A stretch of 64,000 bases of DNA from Desulfoferula sp040751985 (GCA_040751985.1 JBFMFU010000096.1:1-64000), one strand, 5' to 3'; shown: positions 34,880 through 42,789, numbered from the stretch's first letter. Made by a program: numbers and translations. The notes: a model not told the origin generated them from the sequence alone.

Positions 34880-35421
34880 TGCTGGTGCGCACTCAGTTTG
34901 CGGGTTTTGGCGGCCAGGGCGTGCTCCTGATGGGCTACGTGCTCAGCAACGGGGCCATGCTCAAGGGCCTTAACGTGACTTTCTTCCCCTCCTACGGCGC
35001 GGAGATGCGCGGCGGCACCGCCAACTGCATGGTGACCCTGTCGGACAAGAAGATCGCCTCGCCGGTGGGCAGCCAGGCCGACATCCTGGTGGCCATGAAC
35101 GGTCCCTCCCTGGACAAGTTCGAGCCCACCGTGGCCAAGGGCGGCCTGATCGTGCTCAACCAGTCCCTGATCAAGTGGGGGCCCAAGCGCACGGACGTGG
35201 AGGTCTTCGCGGTGCCCCTGGTGGACCTGGCCCGGGAGGCGGGCAGCGAGCGGGCGGCCAACATGGTGATGATCGGCGCGGTCTGCGCCAAGCGCGACCT
35301 GCTGCCCATGGAAGACTTGGTCAAGGGCATGCAGGCGGCCATGAAGGGCAAGGACAAATTCTTCGCCCTCAACACCAAGGGCATCGCGCGCGGCTTCAGC
35401 TTCGCCAAGACGGGCAAGTAG
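34879..35421 (+). CDS. korC: 2-oxoacid:ferredoxin oxidoreductase, gamma subunit
   Basis: A 180-residue gamma subunit. RTQFAGFGGQGVLLMG is the hallmark N-terminus, and PSYGAEMRGGTANC is the CoA-interacting segment. The ATG at 34879 shares one base with the korB stop. The frame is open upstream only as a shadow of korB. Last gene of the operon, followed by an intrinsic terminator. Confidence 0.93.
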   Translation: MLVRTQFAGFGGQGVLLMGYVLSNGAMLKGLNVTFFPSYGAEMRGGTANCMVTLSDKKIASPVGSQADILVAMNGPSLDKFEPTVAKGGLIVLNQSLIKWGPKRTDVEVFAVPLVDLAREAGSERAANMVMIGAVCAKRDLLPMEDLVKGMQAAMKGKDKFFALNTKGIARGFSFAKTGK

Positions 35422-35451
35422 CCGCCAGCCAGCTCTGCAAGCAAAAGCAAA

Positions 35452-35483
35452 GGGGCCGGCCCTCACGGGCTGGCCCCTTTTTT
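35452..35483. terminator. Intrinsic terminator, probably bidirectional
   Basis: GGGGCCGGCCC (35452-35462) pairs with GGGCTGGCCCC (35467-35477) with one G-U wobble and a 4-nt loop, followed by TTTTTT (35478-35483). It terminates korDABC. On the minus strand the stem is followed by TTTGCTTTTGC, so it may also end the convergent nitroreductase operon. Confidence 0.85.
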
Positions 35484-35498
35484 ATGCCCGTCGCGCGC

Positions 35499-36323
35499 CT
35501 ACCAGACCGTCACCTTGGCCTCCTGGCGCGGCGGGATGCGCTGGTAGGTGTAGCGGGGGCAGCCCAGCAGCATGGCCCCGTGGGGGTCGTTCTCCGGCGG
35601 AATGCCCAGGGCCTCGCGCAGGGGCTGGTGCTCGGACGCGGCGTGCATCATGTAGCCCAGCCAGCAGGTGCCCAGGCCCAAGGCGCTGGCCGCCAGGTCC
35701 AGGTAGGTCATGGCGATGACGCAGTTCTCTTTGGGCATGGAGCTCAGGCGCGGGGCGTGGGTAACTAGCAGGCAGGGCGCGCCGCGGGTGATGCGGTCCT
35801 CGCCCCGGTCCCAGGCCGCGGCCACCACCTCCAGGCGCAGGATATTGGCCAGCTCGTGACCCTGGGCCACCGACTGGCGCATCCAGTCCACCACCAGGCC
35901 GGCCAGGTAGTGCAGGCGCTCGCGGTCGGTCACCACCACCCACTGCACCCGCTGGGAGTTGCTGCCCGTGGGGGCGTAGCGGCAGGTGTCCATGAGCCGC
36001 GCCAGCACCGCCTCCTCCACCGGCTTGTCCTTGTACACCCGGATGGAGCGGCGGCCGCGCAGGTGGTGGTCCAGGGACTCGTAGGAGGGCAGGCGGGCGG
36101 CCTCCAGGGGAGGGCAGTCCTCGGGCGACACGCCGGTAAGGGTGACCGCTTGGGCCGGGCACACGGCCAGGCAGTGGCCGCAGCGGATGCACAGGTCCGG
36201 CGCCTGGGGCGTGGCCTGGGGCAGCTTCTCCACGGGGTCGAAGGCGATCAGCCGCCGCGGGCACACCGCGGCGCAGGCGCCGTCGTGCTGGCACCGGTCG
36301 TAGTCGAAGATGATGGGCTGCAT
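35499..36323 (-). CDS. Ferredoxin-nitroreductase fusion protein
   Basis: A 274-residue protein with an N-terminal 2x[4Fe-4S] ferredoxin domain (CQHDGACAAVCP near 13-24; CIRCGHCLAVCP near 48-60) fused to a nitroreductase-fold FMN domain (about 80-274; RRSIRVYKDKPVEE, RYAPTGSNSQRVQWVVV, and LGLGTCWLGYMM). The layout suggests electron input from a low-potential carrier into the flavin. Substrate unknown. The ATG at 36323 has GAGAGGAAGC upstream. It is probably the last gene of a run of five minus-strand genes that starts at 38332. Such fusions are frequent in anaerobes. Confidence 0.87.
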   Translation of the reverse strand: MQPIIFDYDRCQHDGACAAVCPRRLIAFDPVEKLPQATPQAPDLCIRCGHCLAVCPAQAVTLTGVSPEDCPPLEAARLPSYESLDHHLRGRRSIRVYKDKPVEEAVLARLMDTCRYAPTGSNSQRVQWVVVTDRERLHYLAGLVVDWMRQSVAQGHELANILRLEVVAAAWDRGEDRITRGAPCLLVTHAPRLSSMPKENCVIAMTYLDLAASALGLGTCWLGYMMHAASEHQPLREALGIPPENDPHGAMLLGCPRYTYQRIPPRQEAKVTVW

Positions 36324-36375
36324 GCTTCCTCTCGCTGCCAGGGCTGCCAATCCGCGCCCACGCCGGGCCCGGCCG

Positions 36376-36834
36376 TCAATCGAATATAACCGCCTGGCCG
36401 CAGCGGTGGCAACGATTGGCGCCGCGCATCAGCGGCTGCCGGCAGGAGGGGCAGCTATAGCGGGCCTCTTCGGCGGCCACCCAGGCCTCCGTGCCCAGCT
36501 CCCGCCAGGCCGGCACCGCCCGCAGCATCACCTTATAGGCCACGGTGTCGGGGAACAGGGTGCCCAGGGCCTCGATGTGCCCGCAGGGGAACTGGTCGCA
36601 CTGGTAGCAGCCCTCGTAGCCCCGGCCCTCGGCGCAGGAGCGGATGGCGCAATTCTGGCAGTGCTTGTAGCGCACCCGGGATCGGCAGCCTTGGCAGTTG
36701 ACCTCCTCGGGCGCGCAGCCGAAGACCTTGGCGATGCCCACCTTCAGGGCCTCGCTGCCCTTCTGGGTGGCGATGTAGGCCCCGCACACTCCGCAGTAGA
36801 GCCCGCAGGGCGAGAGCAGCTCTGGGTTGACCAT
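36376..36834 (-). CDS. DUF3795-like cysteine-rich protein with C-terminal zinc ribbon
   Basis: 152 residues with about 18 cysteines. The first 85 residues match the DUF3795 pattern: CGLYCGVCGAYIA, CQGCRSRVRYKHCQNCAIRSCA, GCYQCDQFPC. The C-terminus (about 125-150) is an additional CPSCRQP ... CHRCGQAV zinc ribbon. Metal binding (Zn or Fe-S) is near certain from the Cys spacing, but no biochemical role is known. It lies 36 nt after the TIGR04076-like gene and 52 nt before the nitroreductase fusion, in the same direction. Confidence 0.8.
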   Translation of the reverse strand: MVNPELLSPCGLYCGVCGAYIATQKGSEALKVGIAKVFGCAPEEVNCQGCRSRVRYKHCQNCAIRSCAEGRGYEGCYQCDQFPCGHIEALGTLFPDTVAYKVMLRAVPAWRELGTEAWVAAEEARYSCPSCRQPLMRGANRCHRCGQAVIFD

Positions 36835-36870
36835 GACGACTCCTTTATGCGTGGTTATGCCGGGCCGCGC

Positions 36871-37296
36871 CTAGCGGGGCACCACCGACACCTTTACCCG
36901 CACCTGGCCGTAGCCCTCGCAGCCCACGCCCACGTCCTGGCAGCGCACCTGGTGGGCGAAGTGGGTGGCGTTGGGGTCCAGGCCCTCGCTGAGGCGTTCG
37001 TTGATCAGGGCCACCGGCAGCATGAACTGGCTCACCAAGTACACGCACTGGCGCTTGGGGCACAGCTTGCTGATGAGATTGCCGTCCACGTCCAGCAGGA
37101 AGCGGTCGCCAGGTTTGTAGCCGGTGTTGCAGCCCATTGCCTCCTGCACCTCGGCCAGGATGGAGTACTTGCCCGCGGCCTGGGCCAGCTTCTCTACGTG
37201 CCGCGCCCGCGGGTCCTCCAGGGAAACGCTGTCCATCTCCTGCTGGCTGTAGCCCGCCCGCTGAGCGAACTTCTGCCAAGCCTCTTTGCGGTTCAT
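36871..37296 (-). CDS. TIGR04076-like conserved protein
   Basis: 141 residues. The region from about 45 onward resembles the TIGR04076 family: GCNTGYKPGDRFLLD, SKLCPKRQCVYL, LINERLSEGLDPN, CQDVGVGCEGYGQV. It is rich in cysteine (five in the conserved part) and has no recognised catalytic motif. The N-terminal about 40 residues are predicted helical. The ATG at 37296 is chosen because GGAGGAG is just upstream and it overlaps the preceding stop as ATGA. Function unknown. It belongs to the five-gene run with two DUF6125-like proteins. Confidence 0.72.
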   Translation of the reverse strand: MNRKEAWQKFAQRAGYSQQEMDSVSLEDPRARHVEKLAQAAGKYSILAEVQEAMGCNTGYKPGDRFLLDVDGNLISKLCPKRQCVYLVSQFMLPVALINERLSEGLDPNATHFAHQVRCQDVGVGCEGYGQVRVKVSVVPR

Positions 37297-37811
37297 GTCT
37301 TCTCCTCCGGCCATTCCACGTGGAACAGAATCTCGCAGCTTCCCTGGCAGGTGGCGCTTTGGCCCTTGGCCTCCACCCGTCCCTGGAGCCCCAGGGCCTG
37401 CAGCCAGGCCGCGAAACGGGTCTGGGCCCCGCATTGGTGAATCTGGGTGGTGCCGGCCTGGCGCAGGTGGCGGTGCAGGAAGCAGTGCCAGGCCCGGCCC
37501 CGCACCAGGCCGCCCGCCAGCACCTGGAACTCCTGCTGGTGCTCCGGCGGGAAGAACACCTCCCCGGCCAGGCGCAGGAAGGCCGCCAGCTCCTGGGCGT
37601 CGGCCACGCCGTCAATCCCCGCCTGCTGCATGAGCAGGGCGGCCTCGCTGCGGCTAAAGGACTCCACCACCAGCAGGTTAAGCCGGGTGGCCTCGGCAAA
37701 GCCGTACTCCTGGCTAACCTTCAGGAACCAGCGGCCGTCCTGCCGGAACCAGAGGTCGCGCAGCAGGCCCTCGCGCTGCTCCGGGGAAAGCCGCATCTCC
37801 TGGCCGCCCAT
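37293..37811 (-). CDS. DUF6125-like protein (paralog 2)
   Basis: 172 residues, clearly paralogous to the upstream gene at 37823-38332. Both share W..[HQ]DG.WF near the N-terminus, a helical segment rich in Arg/Asn/Leu, and a C-terminal C(G)...R...W..ALGL..RV........C......C pattern. I know no function for the family. A zinc- or redox-active cysteine role is possible from the conserved C-terminal cysteines. The ATG at 37811 has AGGGGG upstream; it starts 11 nt after the stop of paralog 1 and overlaps the TIGR04076-like gene by 4 nt. Confidence 0.72.
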   Translation of the reverse strand: MGGQEMRLSPEQREGLLRDLWFRQDGRWFLKVSQEYGFAEATRLNLLVVESFSRSEAALLMQQAGIDGVADAQELAAFLRLAGEVFFPPEHQQEFQVLAGGLVRGRAWHCFLHRHLRQAGTTQIHQCGAQTRFAAWLQALGLQGRVEAKGQSATCQGSCEILFHVEWPEEKT

Positions 37812-37822
37812 GCCCGCGCCCC

Positions 37823-38332
37823 CTAGCCCTGGGCCGCGAAGTCGAACTGGTACTCCCGGAAACAGCGACCCTGCTCGGGCATCATGCAATGGATCACCTC
37901 GGGTGTCACCCGGTATTTCAGCCCCAGGGCCTCGAACCAGCACTGCACCCGGTGAAAGATGCCGCACTCATACTGGCCCAGCACGCCCAGGCGCTTCATA
38001 CCGTCGTGGGCGAAGCAGCCGCGCATGTCGAAGTGCAGCACCCCCTCGGGCGTGAAGTGGTAGCTGAAGTCCATGAACTCGCCCTTGACCACGTCGAACA
38101 TGCCCTCGGCCAGGGCCCGCACGCCCTCCGGCGAGTTAGCCGGCGGCAGCTCCAGGGCCTGCACCACCCGCTTGACCTCTATGGCGGCCAGGGAGCGGAT
38201 GGCGGCCAGGTTGATGCGGTTGGTTCGCTCCATGCCGCACTCCTGCAGGCAGTGCATGAACCACATGCCGTCGTGGGTCATCCAGCATTTGAGTAGGAGC
38301 TCCTTTAGCTCGGACGCACCTAGCTGCTTCAT
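37823..38332 (-). CDS. DUF6125-like protein (paralog 1)
   Basis: 169 residues, first gene of the five-gene run. The N-terminal KCWMTHDGMWFMHCLQECG and the C-terminal RVQCWFEALGLKYRVTPEVI / MPEQGRCFREYQF segments resemble a family I know as DUF6125, found mainly in Desulfobacterota and other anaerobes. Alternative possibility: a distant L-2-amino-thiazoline-4-carboxylate hydrolase-like fold, suggested only by the cysteine spacing. Soluble, no signal peptide. A palindrome resembling TetR/FadR operators lies 66 bp upstream (38398-38415), so expression is probably repressor-controlled. Confidence 0.72.
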   Translation of the reverse strand: MKQLGASELKELLLKCWMTHDGMWFMHCLQECGMERTNRINLAAIRSLAAIEVKRVVQALELPPANSPEGVRALAEGMFDVVKGEFMDFSYHFTPEGVLHFDMRGCFAHDGMKRLGVLGQYECGIFHRVQCWFEALGLKYRVTPEVIHCMMPEQGRCFREYQFDFAAQG

Positions 38333-38397
38333 GGCAGACCTCCCAGGGCCTGTCGTGCTCGGGCGCTTTGGATTCCGGAGGGCGGCGAGTCAGGCGA

Positions 38398-38415
38398 TGA
38401 GTGAATCTTCATTCA
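38398..38415 (-). promoter_or_regulatory. Predicted TetR-family (FadR-like) operator
   Basis: On the minus strand the 18-bp element reads TGAATGAAGATTCACTCA. It is a near-perfect palindrome (6 of 7 arm pairs, 4-nt centre). It has the same arm sequence and spacing as the FadR-type operator TGAATGA-N4-TCATTCA known for TetR regulators of fatty-acid genes in Bacillus. A GATAAT hexamer, a possible -10, abuts it directly upstream, with TTGACC about 19 bp earlier, so a bound repressor would block transcription of the DUF6125 operon. No tetR gene is in the window. Confidence 0.6.
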
Positions 38416-38500
38416 TTATCGCCACAAATCAACCGCCGCGGTCAACCAAAAAGTGGGGCGGGATTGCGCGGCCGCTGGAGTGCGGTGTTCAAGTGGCCGG

Positions 38501-39091
38501 CTAGCCGTGCCAGTCGTACTCCATGTAGGCCGCGGTTTTTTGGGCAACTTGCAGACCCAGCAGGCGGGCCAGCACGTGCAGGGAGGCGTCGATGCCCGCG
38601 GAGATGCCGGCCGCGGTGACCACCCGGCCGTTGTCCACCACCCGCTCTTGCGGGCGGAGCTCGGTCTCCGGGGCCACCTGGGCCAGCAGGTCAAAGGCCC
38701 GGTGGTGGGTGGTGGCGGCCAGGCCCCCCAGCAGGCCGGCCTGGGCCAGCAGCAGGGCACCGGTGCACACCGACAGCACGATCTGGCAGCCAACGGCCGT
38801 GTCCTTGATCCAGGCGATCAGCTCAGAGTTGTGCATCTCCTGCCGAGTGCCCAGGCCGCCGGGGACCACCAGCACATCGGGCTGCGGGCACTGGGCCAGG
38901 TCGTAGGTGGGGTTGACGCTCAGGCCGTTGCGGGCGATCATCGGTGTCTTCTGGGCCACGGTGTACACCTGGCACAGACGCGTGGCGTCGTAGGCCCCGG
39001 CCACCGCGAAGACCTCGAAGGGCCCGCAGAAGTCCAGCACCTCCACGTCGTCGAAGATCAGGATGGCGACCTTGGGCAGGGCCTCCACCAC
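38501..39091 (-). CDS. DJ-1/PfpI family protein (isonitrile hydratase/GATase1-like)
   Basis: A 196-residue class-I glutamine-amidotransferase-like domain. VAILIFDDVEVLDFCGPFEVF is the typical start, VLVVPGGLG the oxyanion region, and SVCTGALLLAQAGLL holds the nucleophile-elbow cysteine. THHRAFD contributes the histidine side of the site. Homologs include isonitrile hydratase, putative proteases/glyoxalases and the N-terminal domains of AraC-type regulators; here there is no DNA-binding domain. The GTG start at 39091 (a second GTG follows) has AGGGGG upstream. It lies 7 bp after the zinc-ribbon gene. Confidence 0.85.
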   Translation of the reverse strand: MVEALPKVAILIFDDVEVLDFCGPFEVFAVAGAYDATRLCQVYTVAQKTPMIARNGLSVNPTYDLAQCPQPDVLVVPGGLGTRQEMHNSELIAWIKDTAVGCQIVLSVCTGALLLAQAGLLGGLAATTHHRAFDLLAQVAPETELRPQERVVDNGRVVTAAGISAGIDASLHVLARLLGLQVAQKTAAYMEYDWHG

Positions 39092-39098
39092 GCACCCC

Positions 39099-39455
39099 CT
39101 AGTCGTTGAAGCGCCGCGTGGCCACGCGGCCGTTGGGCAGCCTCTCGCCCTTGATCAGCTCCATGTGGCGCAGGGTGGCCAGCTCGCGCTTCAGGCCGGC
39201 CTCGTCCAGGCCGGTAGCCCGCATCATCTCCTCGGGCAAGGCCCGGCCCTGGGCCTGGATCAGAGCCATGATCTTCTCCTGGGCCGGGTTGAGCACCTGC
39301 TCGGGCAGACGGCTGGCGGTGTACACCGCCCAGGGATCGCAGGCGCGGGCCGGGTTGATGGCGTCCATGTAGCAGTCGTCGCAGAGGCTCTTGCCGGCGA
39401 ACTCATGAATCTCATCCGGCTCCACCGCGGCCGAGCAGTTGTCGCACACGGGCAT
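39099..39455 (-). CDS. Small zinc-ribbon/winged-helix protein, unrecognised
   Basis: 118 residues. Residues 1-30 form a four-cysteine zinc ribbon (CDNC ... CDDC). Residues 55-118 look like a winged helix (LNPAQEKIMALIQAQGRALPEEMMRATGLDEAGLKRELATLRHMELI followed by a wing). The design suggests a DNA-binding regulator, perhaps of the adjacent DJ-1 gene or of the DUF6125 operon, but there is no direct evidence. Not assigned to a named family. Confidence 0.65.
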   Translation of the reverse strand: MPVCDNCSAAVEPDEIHEFAGKSLCDDCYMDAINPARACDPWAVYTASRLPEQVLNPAQEKIMALIQAQGRALPEEMMRATGLDEAGLKRELATLRHMELIKGERLPNGRVATRRFND

Positions 39456-39522
39456 AAGCGTTGCCTCCGGGGGAAAGGCGTTCGTCTAAGGCATACTAGC
39501 AGCCGCCGGCCGGCGCACGCGG

Positions 39523-40758
39523 CTACTTTGGGTCCCACATCTGCAGCAGGTAGGACTTGTTGTCCTCGAACCGCCGGGCCTGTTCCTCCACCAGCTGCTC
39601 GGCCTCCTCGGAGCTCATTTTCCAGCTCTGGCGCACGAAGGAGGCCACCCGGGCGTAGTACAGCGGGGTCACCAGGTCCAACAGCTCCATGCGGTTCTGG
39701 GGCCAGGCGTGGAAGGTGGCGGCCAGTTCATAGAGTATCTGCACCCAGACCTCGGTGGGCAGGTGGAAGCTCTTTTTGCCCGCCCGGGCCAGCTTTTTTA
39801 TCTCCGCGAAGCAGTCCGCGCAGAAAATCTCTTTCCACAGCGGCGAGAATTGGCGGTAGCCCACCTTGAAGCGCTTGAGCATGCCGTCCAGGTTGACCTT
39901 GACCTCCTCGGGCTCGGCCTTGAGGGGGTGTTCAAAGCTGGGCACGCTCACCGAACCCTTGACCGGCTTCCAGTACTTTTCGTTCTGTTCCATCAGGGTG
40001 AACAGGGTCCAGATGACCTGGCGGAACATGGGCGCCAGGTGTTGGCCGGGGTCCTTGGCGTCGTGCACCTTCACGCCCAGGTTAGACTGGCAGAGCTTGA
40101 AGCCGCCGGTGATGGCCGAGGTGGTCATCCAGATGTCGATGCCGTAGCGGGAGACCTCGGACTCCCACACGTCTTGCTCGGTGTAGTACCTGGCCAGATT
40201 GCGCGACAGGGCGAAATCGCCGCCGATGGGCTGGCGGATGCGCTTGCCGTACAAGGAACGGGTGAGGTTGTAGACGATGTTGTTGGTGATGGTGCCGTCG
40301 TACTTGTGGCGCAGGTACACCGGGGCCACGAAGTCGAAGTTGTCTTCCAGCACCGGTTGCAGCAAATACTGCACCCAGTCGTCGTTGATGCTGCGCAGGT
40401 CCGAATCCACCATGGCCACCGCCCGCACGTGCAGGCGCTCGGCGGTCTCGAAGATGGAGCGCAGGGCGCTGCCCTTGCCGGCCGGGCCGCGGTAGATGGA
40501 TACGATCTTCTCCTGCCAGGGCTTGATCTCGAACTCCCGAGCCACCTCGCGGGTGTCGTCGGTGGAGCCGCCGTCGGCCACCAGGATCACGGCGCGCAGG
40601 TTGCGGTAGTGTTTGTGCAGGCCGTGGGTGAGCATCTGGATCACGTGGGCGATGGTGCCCTCGCTGTTGTAGCAGGGGATGCCCACCAGGATGTCGGCCC
40701 ACTCGATTTCTTCTATGCGCTTGGCCGTGTAGCCGCGCAGGGCGGTGTTGAACCTCAT
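39523..40758 (-). CDS. Family-2-type glycosyltransferase resembling glucosyl-3-phosphoglycerate synthase (GT81)
   Basis: 411 residues. The GT-A core has IPCYNSEGTIAHVI, ADGGSTDDT, GPAGKGSALRSI (the GT81 GKG.AL hallmark), VDSDLRS (DxD), RQPIGGDFALS and YGIDIWMTT, followed by NLGVKVHD and RQVIWTL. These align in order with glucosyl-3-phosphoglycerate synthase (GpgS), which makes the precursor of the compatible solute glucosylglycerate. The C-terminal about 150 residues have no recognised domain. It is translationally coupled to mscS (ATGA overlap), which supports a role in osmotic adaptation. Donor and acceptor are inferred. Confidence 0.8.
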   Translation of the reverse strand: MRFNTALRGYTAKRIEEIEWADILVGIPCYNSEGTIAHVIQMLTHGLHKHYRNLRAVILVADGGSTDDTREVAREFEIKPWQEKIVSIYRGPAGKGSALRSIFETAERLHVRAVAMVDSDLRSINDDWVQYLLQPVLEDNFDFVAPVYLRHKYDGTITNNIVYNLTRSLYGKRIRQPIGGDFALSRNLARYYTEQDVWESEVSRYGIDIWMTTSAITGGFKLCQSNLGVKVHDAKDPGQHLAPMFRQVIWTLFTLMEQNEKYWKPVKGSVSVPSFEHPLKAEPEEVKVNLDGMLKRFKVGYRQFSPLWKEIFCADCFAEIKKLARAGKKSFHLPTEVWVQILYELAATFHAWPQNRMELLDLVTPLYYARVASFVRQSWKMSSEEAEQLVEEQARRFEDNKSYLLQMWDPK

Positions 40759-41678
40759 GCGCTCTTCTCCCCGTCCGGCTTGGACTCACCGCTGGGGGCC
40801 GGGCCCGGCTGCTCCTGCCGGGGAGCGGGAGGCAGGTCCTTTTTGTAGACCAGGGTGCGGTAGGGGAAGGGTATCTCCACTCCCTCGCGGTCGAAGCGCT
40901 TCTTGATTTCTTCCAACAGCCAGAAGCGGGCCTGCCAGGCGTCGTCCGGGTCCCGGGTCCAAAAGCCGGCGCGCAGGGCCACGGCGAAGTCCTTGTGCTC
41001 CACCACCCGCACCCAGGGCGCCTCGGCGCCGGCCAGGCGGAAGGGGCAGCGTTGGACCTCTTCCAGGATCAGGCGCCGGGCCAGGTCCAGGTCCGTGTCG
41101 TAGCTCACCCCCAGGTCCACCCGGCACAGCATACGCGGGTCCACGATGCTGTAGTTGACGATGGTCATGTTGTCTATCTTCTCGTTGGGGATCACCAGGC
41201 GCTTGTGCTCCCAGGTGCGCACGATGGTGTGGCGCAGGGTGATGTCCTCCACGGTGCCGTACTCGTTGTCGATCTGCACCCGGTCTCCCACCCGGAAGGG
41301 CCGGTACACGGCCAGGGCGATGCCCGAGACCAGGTTGGCCAGGGTGGAGCGGGCCGAGATGCCGGCCACCAGGGCCACGATGCCGGCGCTGGCCATCAGG
41401 GTGCCCATCAGGGCCCGCAGGCCGGGCACCAGGCTGGCGTACAATACCAGGGCGCAGAAGTAGACCACCACCCCCTTCAGGCGCACCACCTGGCGCTGCA
41501 CGCTCTCGTCCACCTTGCGCCCCAGCCGGCCGATCACCCAGGAGGAGCGCCGGATGAGACGTGTGAGCAGCGCCGAGGCGATCCAGGCGCAGGCGAACAC
41601 CACCACCGCCAGCACGATGGCGCCCAGGTAGGTGCCGGGGTCGATGAAATGCTGCAGGGATATCTCGGGCCAGGTCAC
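40755..41678 (-). CDS. MscS-family small-conductance mechanosensitive channel
   Basis: 307 residues with three N-terminal membrane helices (about 18-150; TM3 includes MASAGIVALVAGISARSTLANLVSGIALA), then the MscS beta domain (FRVGDRVQIDNEYGTVEDITLRHTIV) and the C-terminal alpha/beta domain (about 195-280) ending in a basic/Pro-rich tail. It releases solutes on hypo-osmotic shock. The stop overlaps the start of the downstream GT81-like gene. It lies 46 bp after corA. Confidence 0.92.
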   Translation of the reverse strand: MTWPEISLQHFIDPGTYLGAIVLAVVVFACAWIASALLTRLIRRSSWVIGRLGRKVDESVQRQVVRLKGVVVYFCALVLYASLVPGLRALMGTLMASAGIVALVAGISARSTLANLVSGIALAVYRPFRVGDRVQIDNEYGTVEDITLRHTIVRTWEHKRLVIPNEKIDNMTIVNYSIVDPRMLCRVDLGVSYDTDLDLARRLILEEVQRCPFRLAGAEAPWVRVVEHKDFAVALRAGFWTRDPDDAWQARFWLLEEIKKRFDREGVEIPFPYRTLVYKKDLPPAPRQEQPGPAPSGESKPDGEKSA

Positions 41679-41724
41679 GGGCAGTCTCGCAGGTTTCGGC
41701 TATCCGCCGGTGTCAAGGGGCTCG

Positions 41725-42789
41725 TCACATCCATCTGCGGGTTTTGAAAAACACCACCAGGCCGCCGGCCACCACGGCCATCAACGCCAGCACCGCCGGG
41801 TAGGCCCAGGTAAGCTCCAGCTCCGGCATGTGCTTGAAGTTCATGCCGTACAGGCTGGCGATGAAGGTGATGGGGATGAAGATGGTGGCGATGATGGTCA
41901 GCAGCTTCATCACCTCGTTCATGCGGTTGTTGATGCTGCTCAGATACAGGTCCGACAGGGCCGAGAGGTTTTCGCGCAGGCCCTCCAGAATGTCGATGGC
42001 CTGGATGACATGGTCGTGCAGGTCGCGCAGGTAGGGAGCGATGCCTTCGCTGATCAGCTGCGGGTCCTCCCGCAGCAGGGCGGCGGATATCTCCCGCAGG
42101 GGCATCAGGGCGCGGCGCAGATGCAGCCCCAGCCTTTTCTGGCGGTAGAGCTCCTGCAGGGTGTCGCGGGTGGGCTGGGTCATCACCGACTCCTCGATCT
42201 CCTCGGTCTGGTCACCCAGCGTCTCCAGCACCAGGAAGTAGTTGTCCACCATCACGTCCAGCATGGCGTAGGCCAGGTAGTCCACCTCCAGCTGCCGGAT
42301 GCGGCCGCGGCCGTTGGCCAGCCGCGTGGGCAGCGAGTCGAACAGGTCGCTGGCCTCCTCCTCGAAGGACAGGATGAACTCACGGCCCAGCACCAGGCTC
42401 ACCTGCCGGATGCGCAGGGAGCCGTCCTCCTCGCCCGCTCCGACGGCCTTGCAGACCAGGAACAGGTAGTCGTCGAAGTCCTCCAGCTTGGGGCGCTGGT
42501 AGGAGTTGAGCACGTCCTCCATGGCCAGGCGGTGGACGCCGAAGATTTCGCCCAGGGACTGCAGGACCGGGATGTCGCCCAGGCCCTGCACCCGGAACCA
42601 CTTGCGCCCCGGCGCGGCCTTCAGGGCCGCCACCTGGTCCAGGTTGACCCGCGTCGCCTGCTCGCAGCGGTCGGCGTCGTAGGTGATCACGGAGATGGTG
42701 GTGGCCTGCTGCCGGGGCGGGGTTGCGTGGCGGAGGGTACCCGGTGGCTGGGTTATTTTGGGGGAAAGGCTGTCCACGGTGCCTTCCAT
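41725..42789 (-). CDS. corA: CorA-family Mg2+/Co2+ transporter
   Basis: 354 residues. It has a large N-terminal cytoplasmic funnel domain (about 1-275) and two C-terminal helices joined by the signature YGMNF loop (near 315) followed by the periplasmic MPELE motif. ATG 42789 has GGGAGG 8 bp upstream. It forms pentameric channels for Mg2+. Placement before mscS and the GT81-like gene suggests a shared ion/osmotic context. Confidence 0.94.
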   Translation of the reverse strand: MEGTVDSLSPKITQPPGTLRHATPPRQQATTISVITYDADRCEQATRVNLDQVAALKAAPGRKWFRVQGLGDIPVLQSLGEIFGVHRLAMEDVLNSYQRPKLEDFDDYLFLVCKAVGAGEEDGSLRIRQVSLVLGREFILSFEEEASDLFDSLPTRLANGRGRIRQLEVDYLAYAMLDVMVDNYFLVLETLGDQTEEIEESVMTQPTRDTLQELYRQKRLGLHLRRALMPLREISAALLREDPQLISEGIAPYLRDLHDHVIQAIDILEGLRENLSALSDLYLSSINNRMNEVMKLLTIIATIFIPITFIASLYGMNFKHMPELELTWAYPAVLALMAVVAGGLVVFFKTRRWM

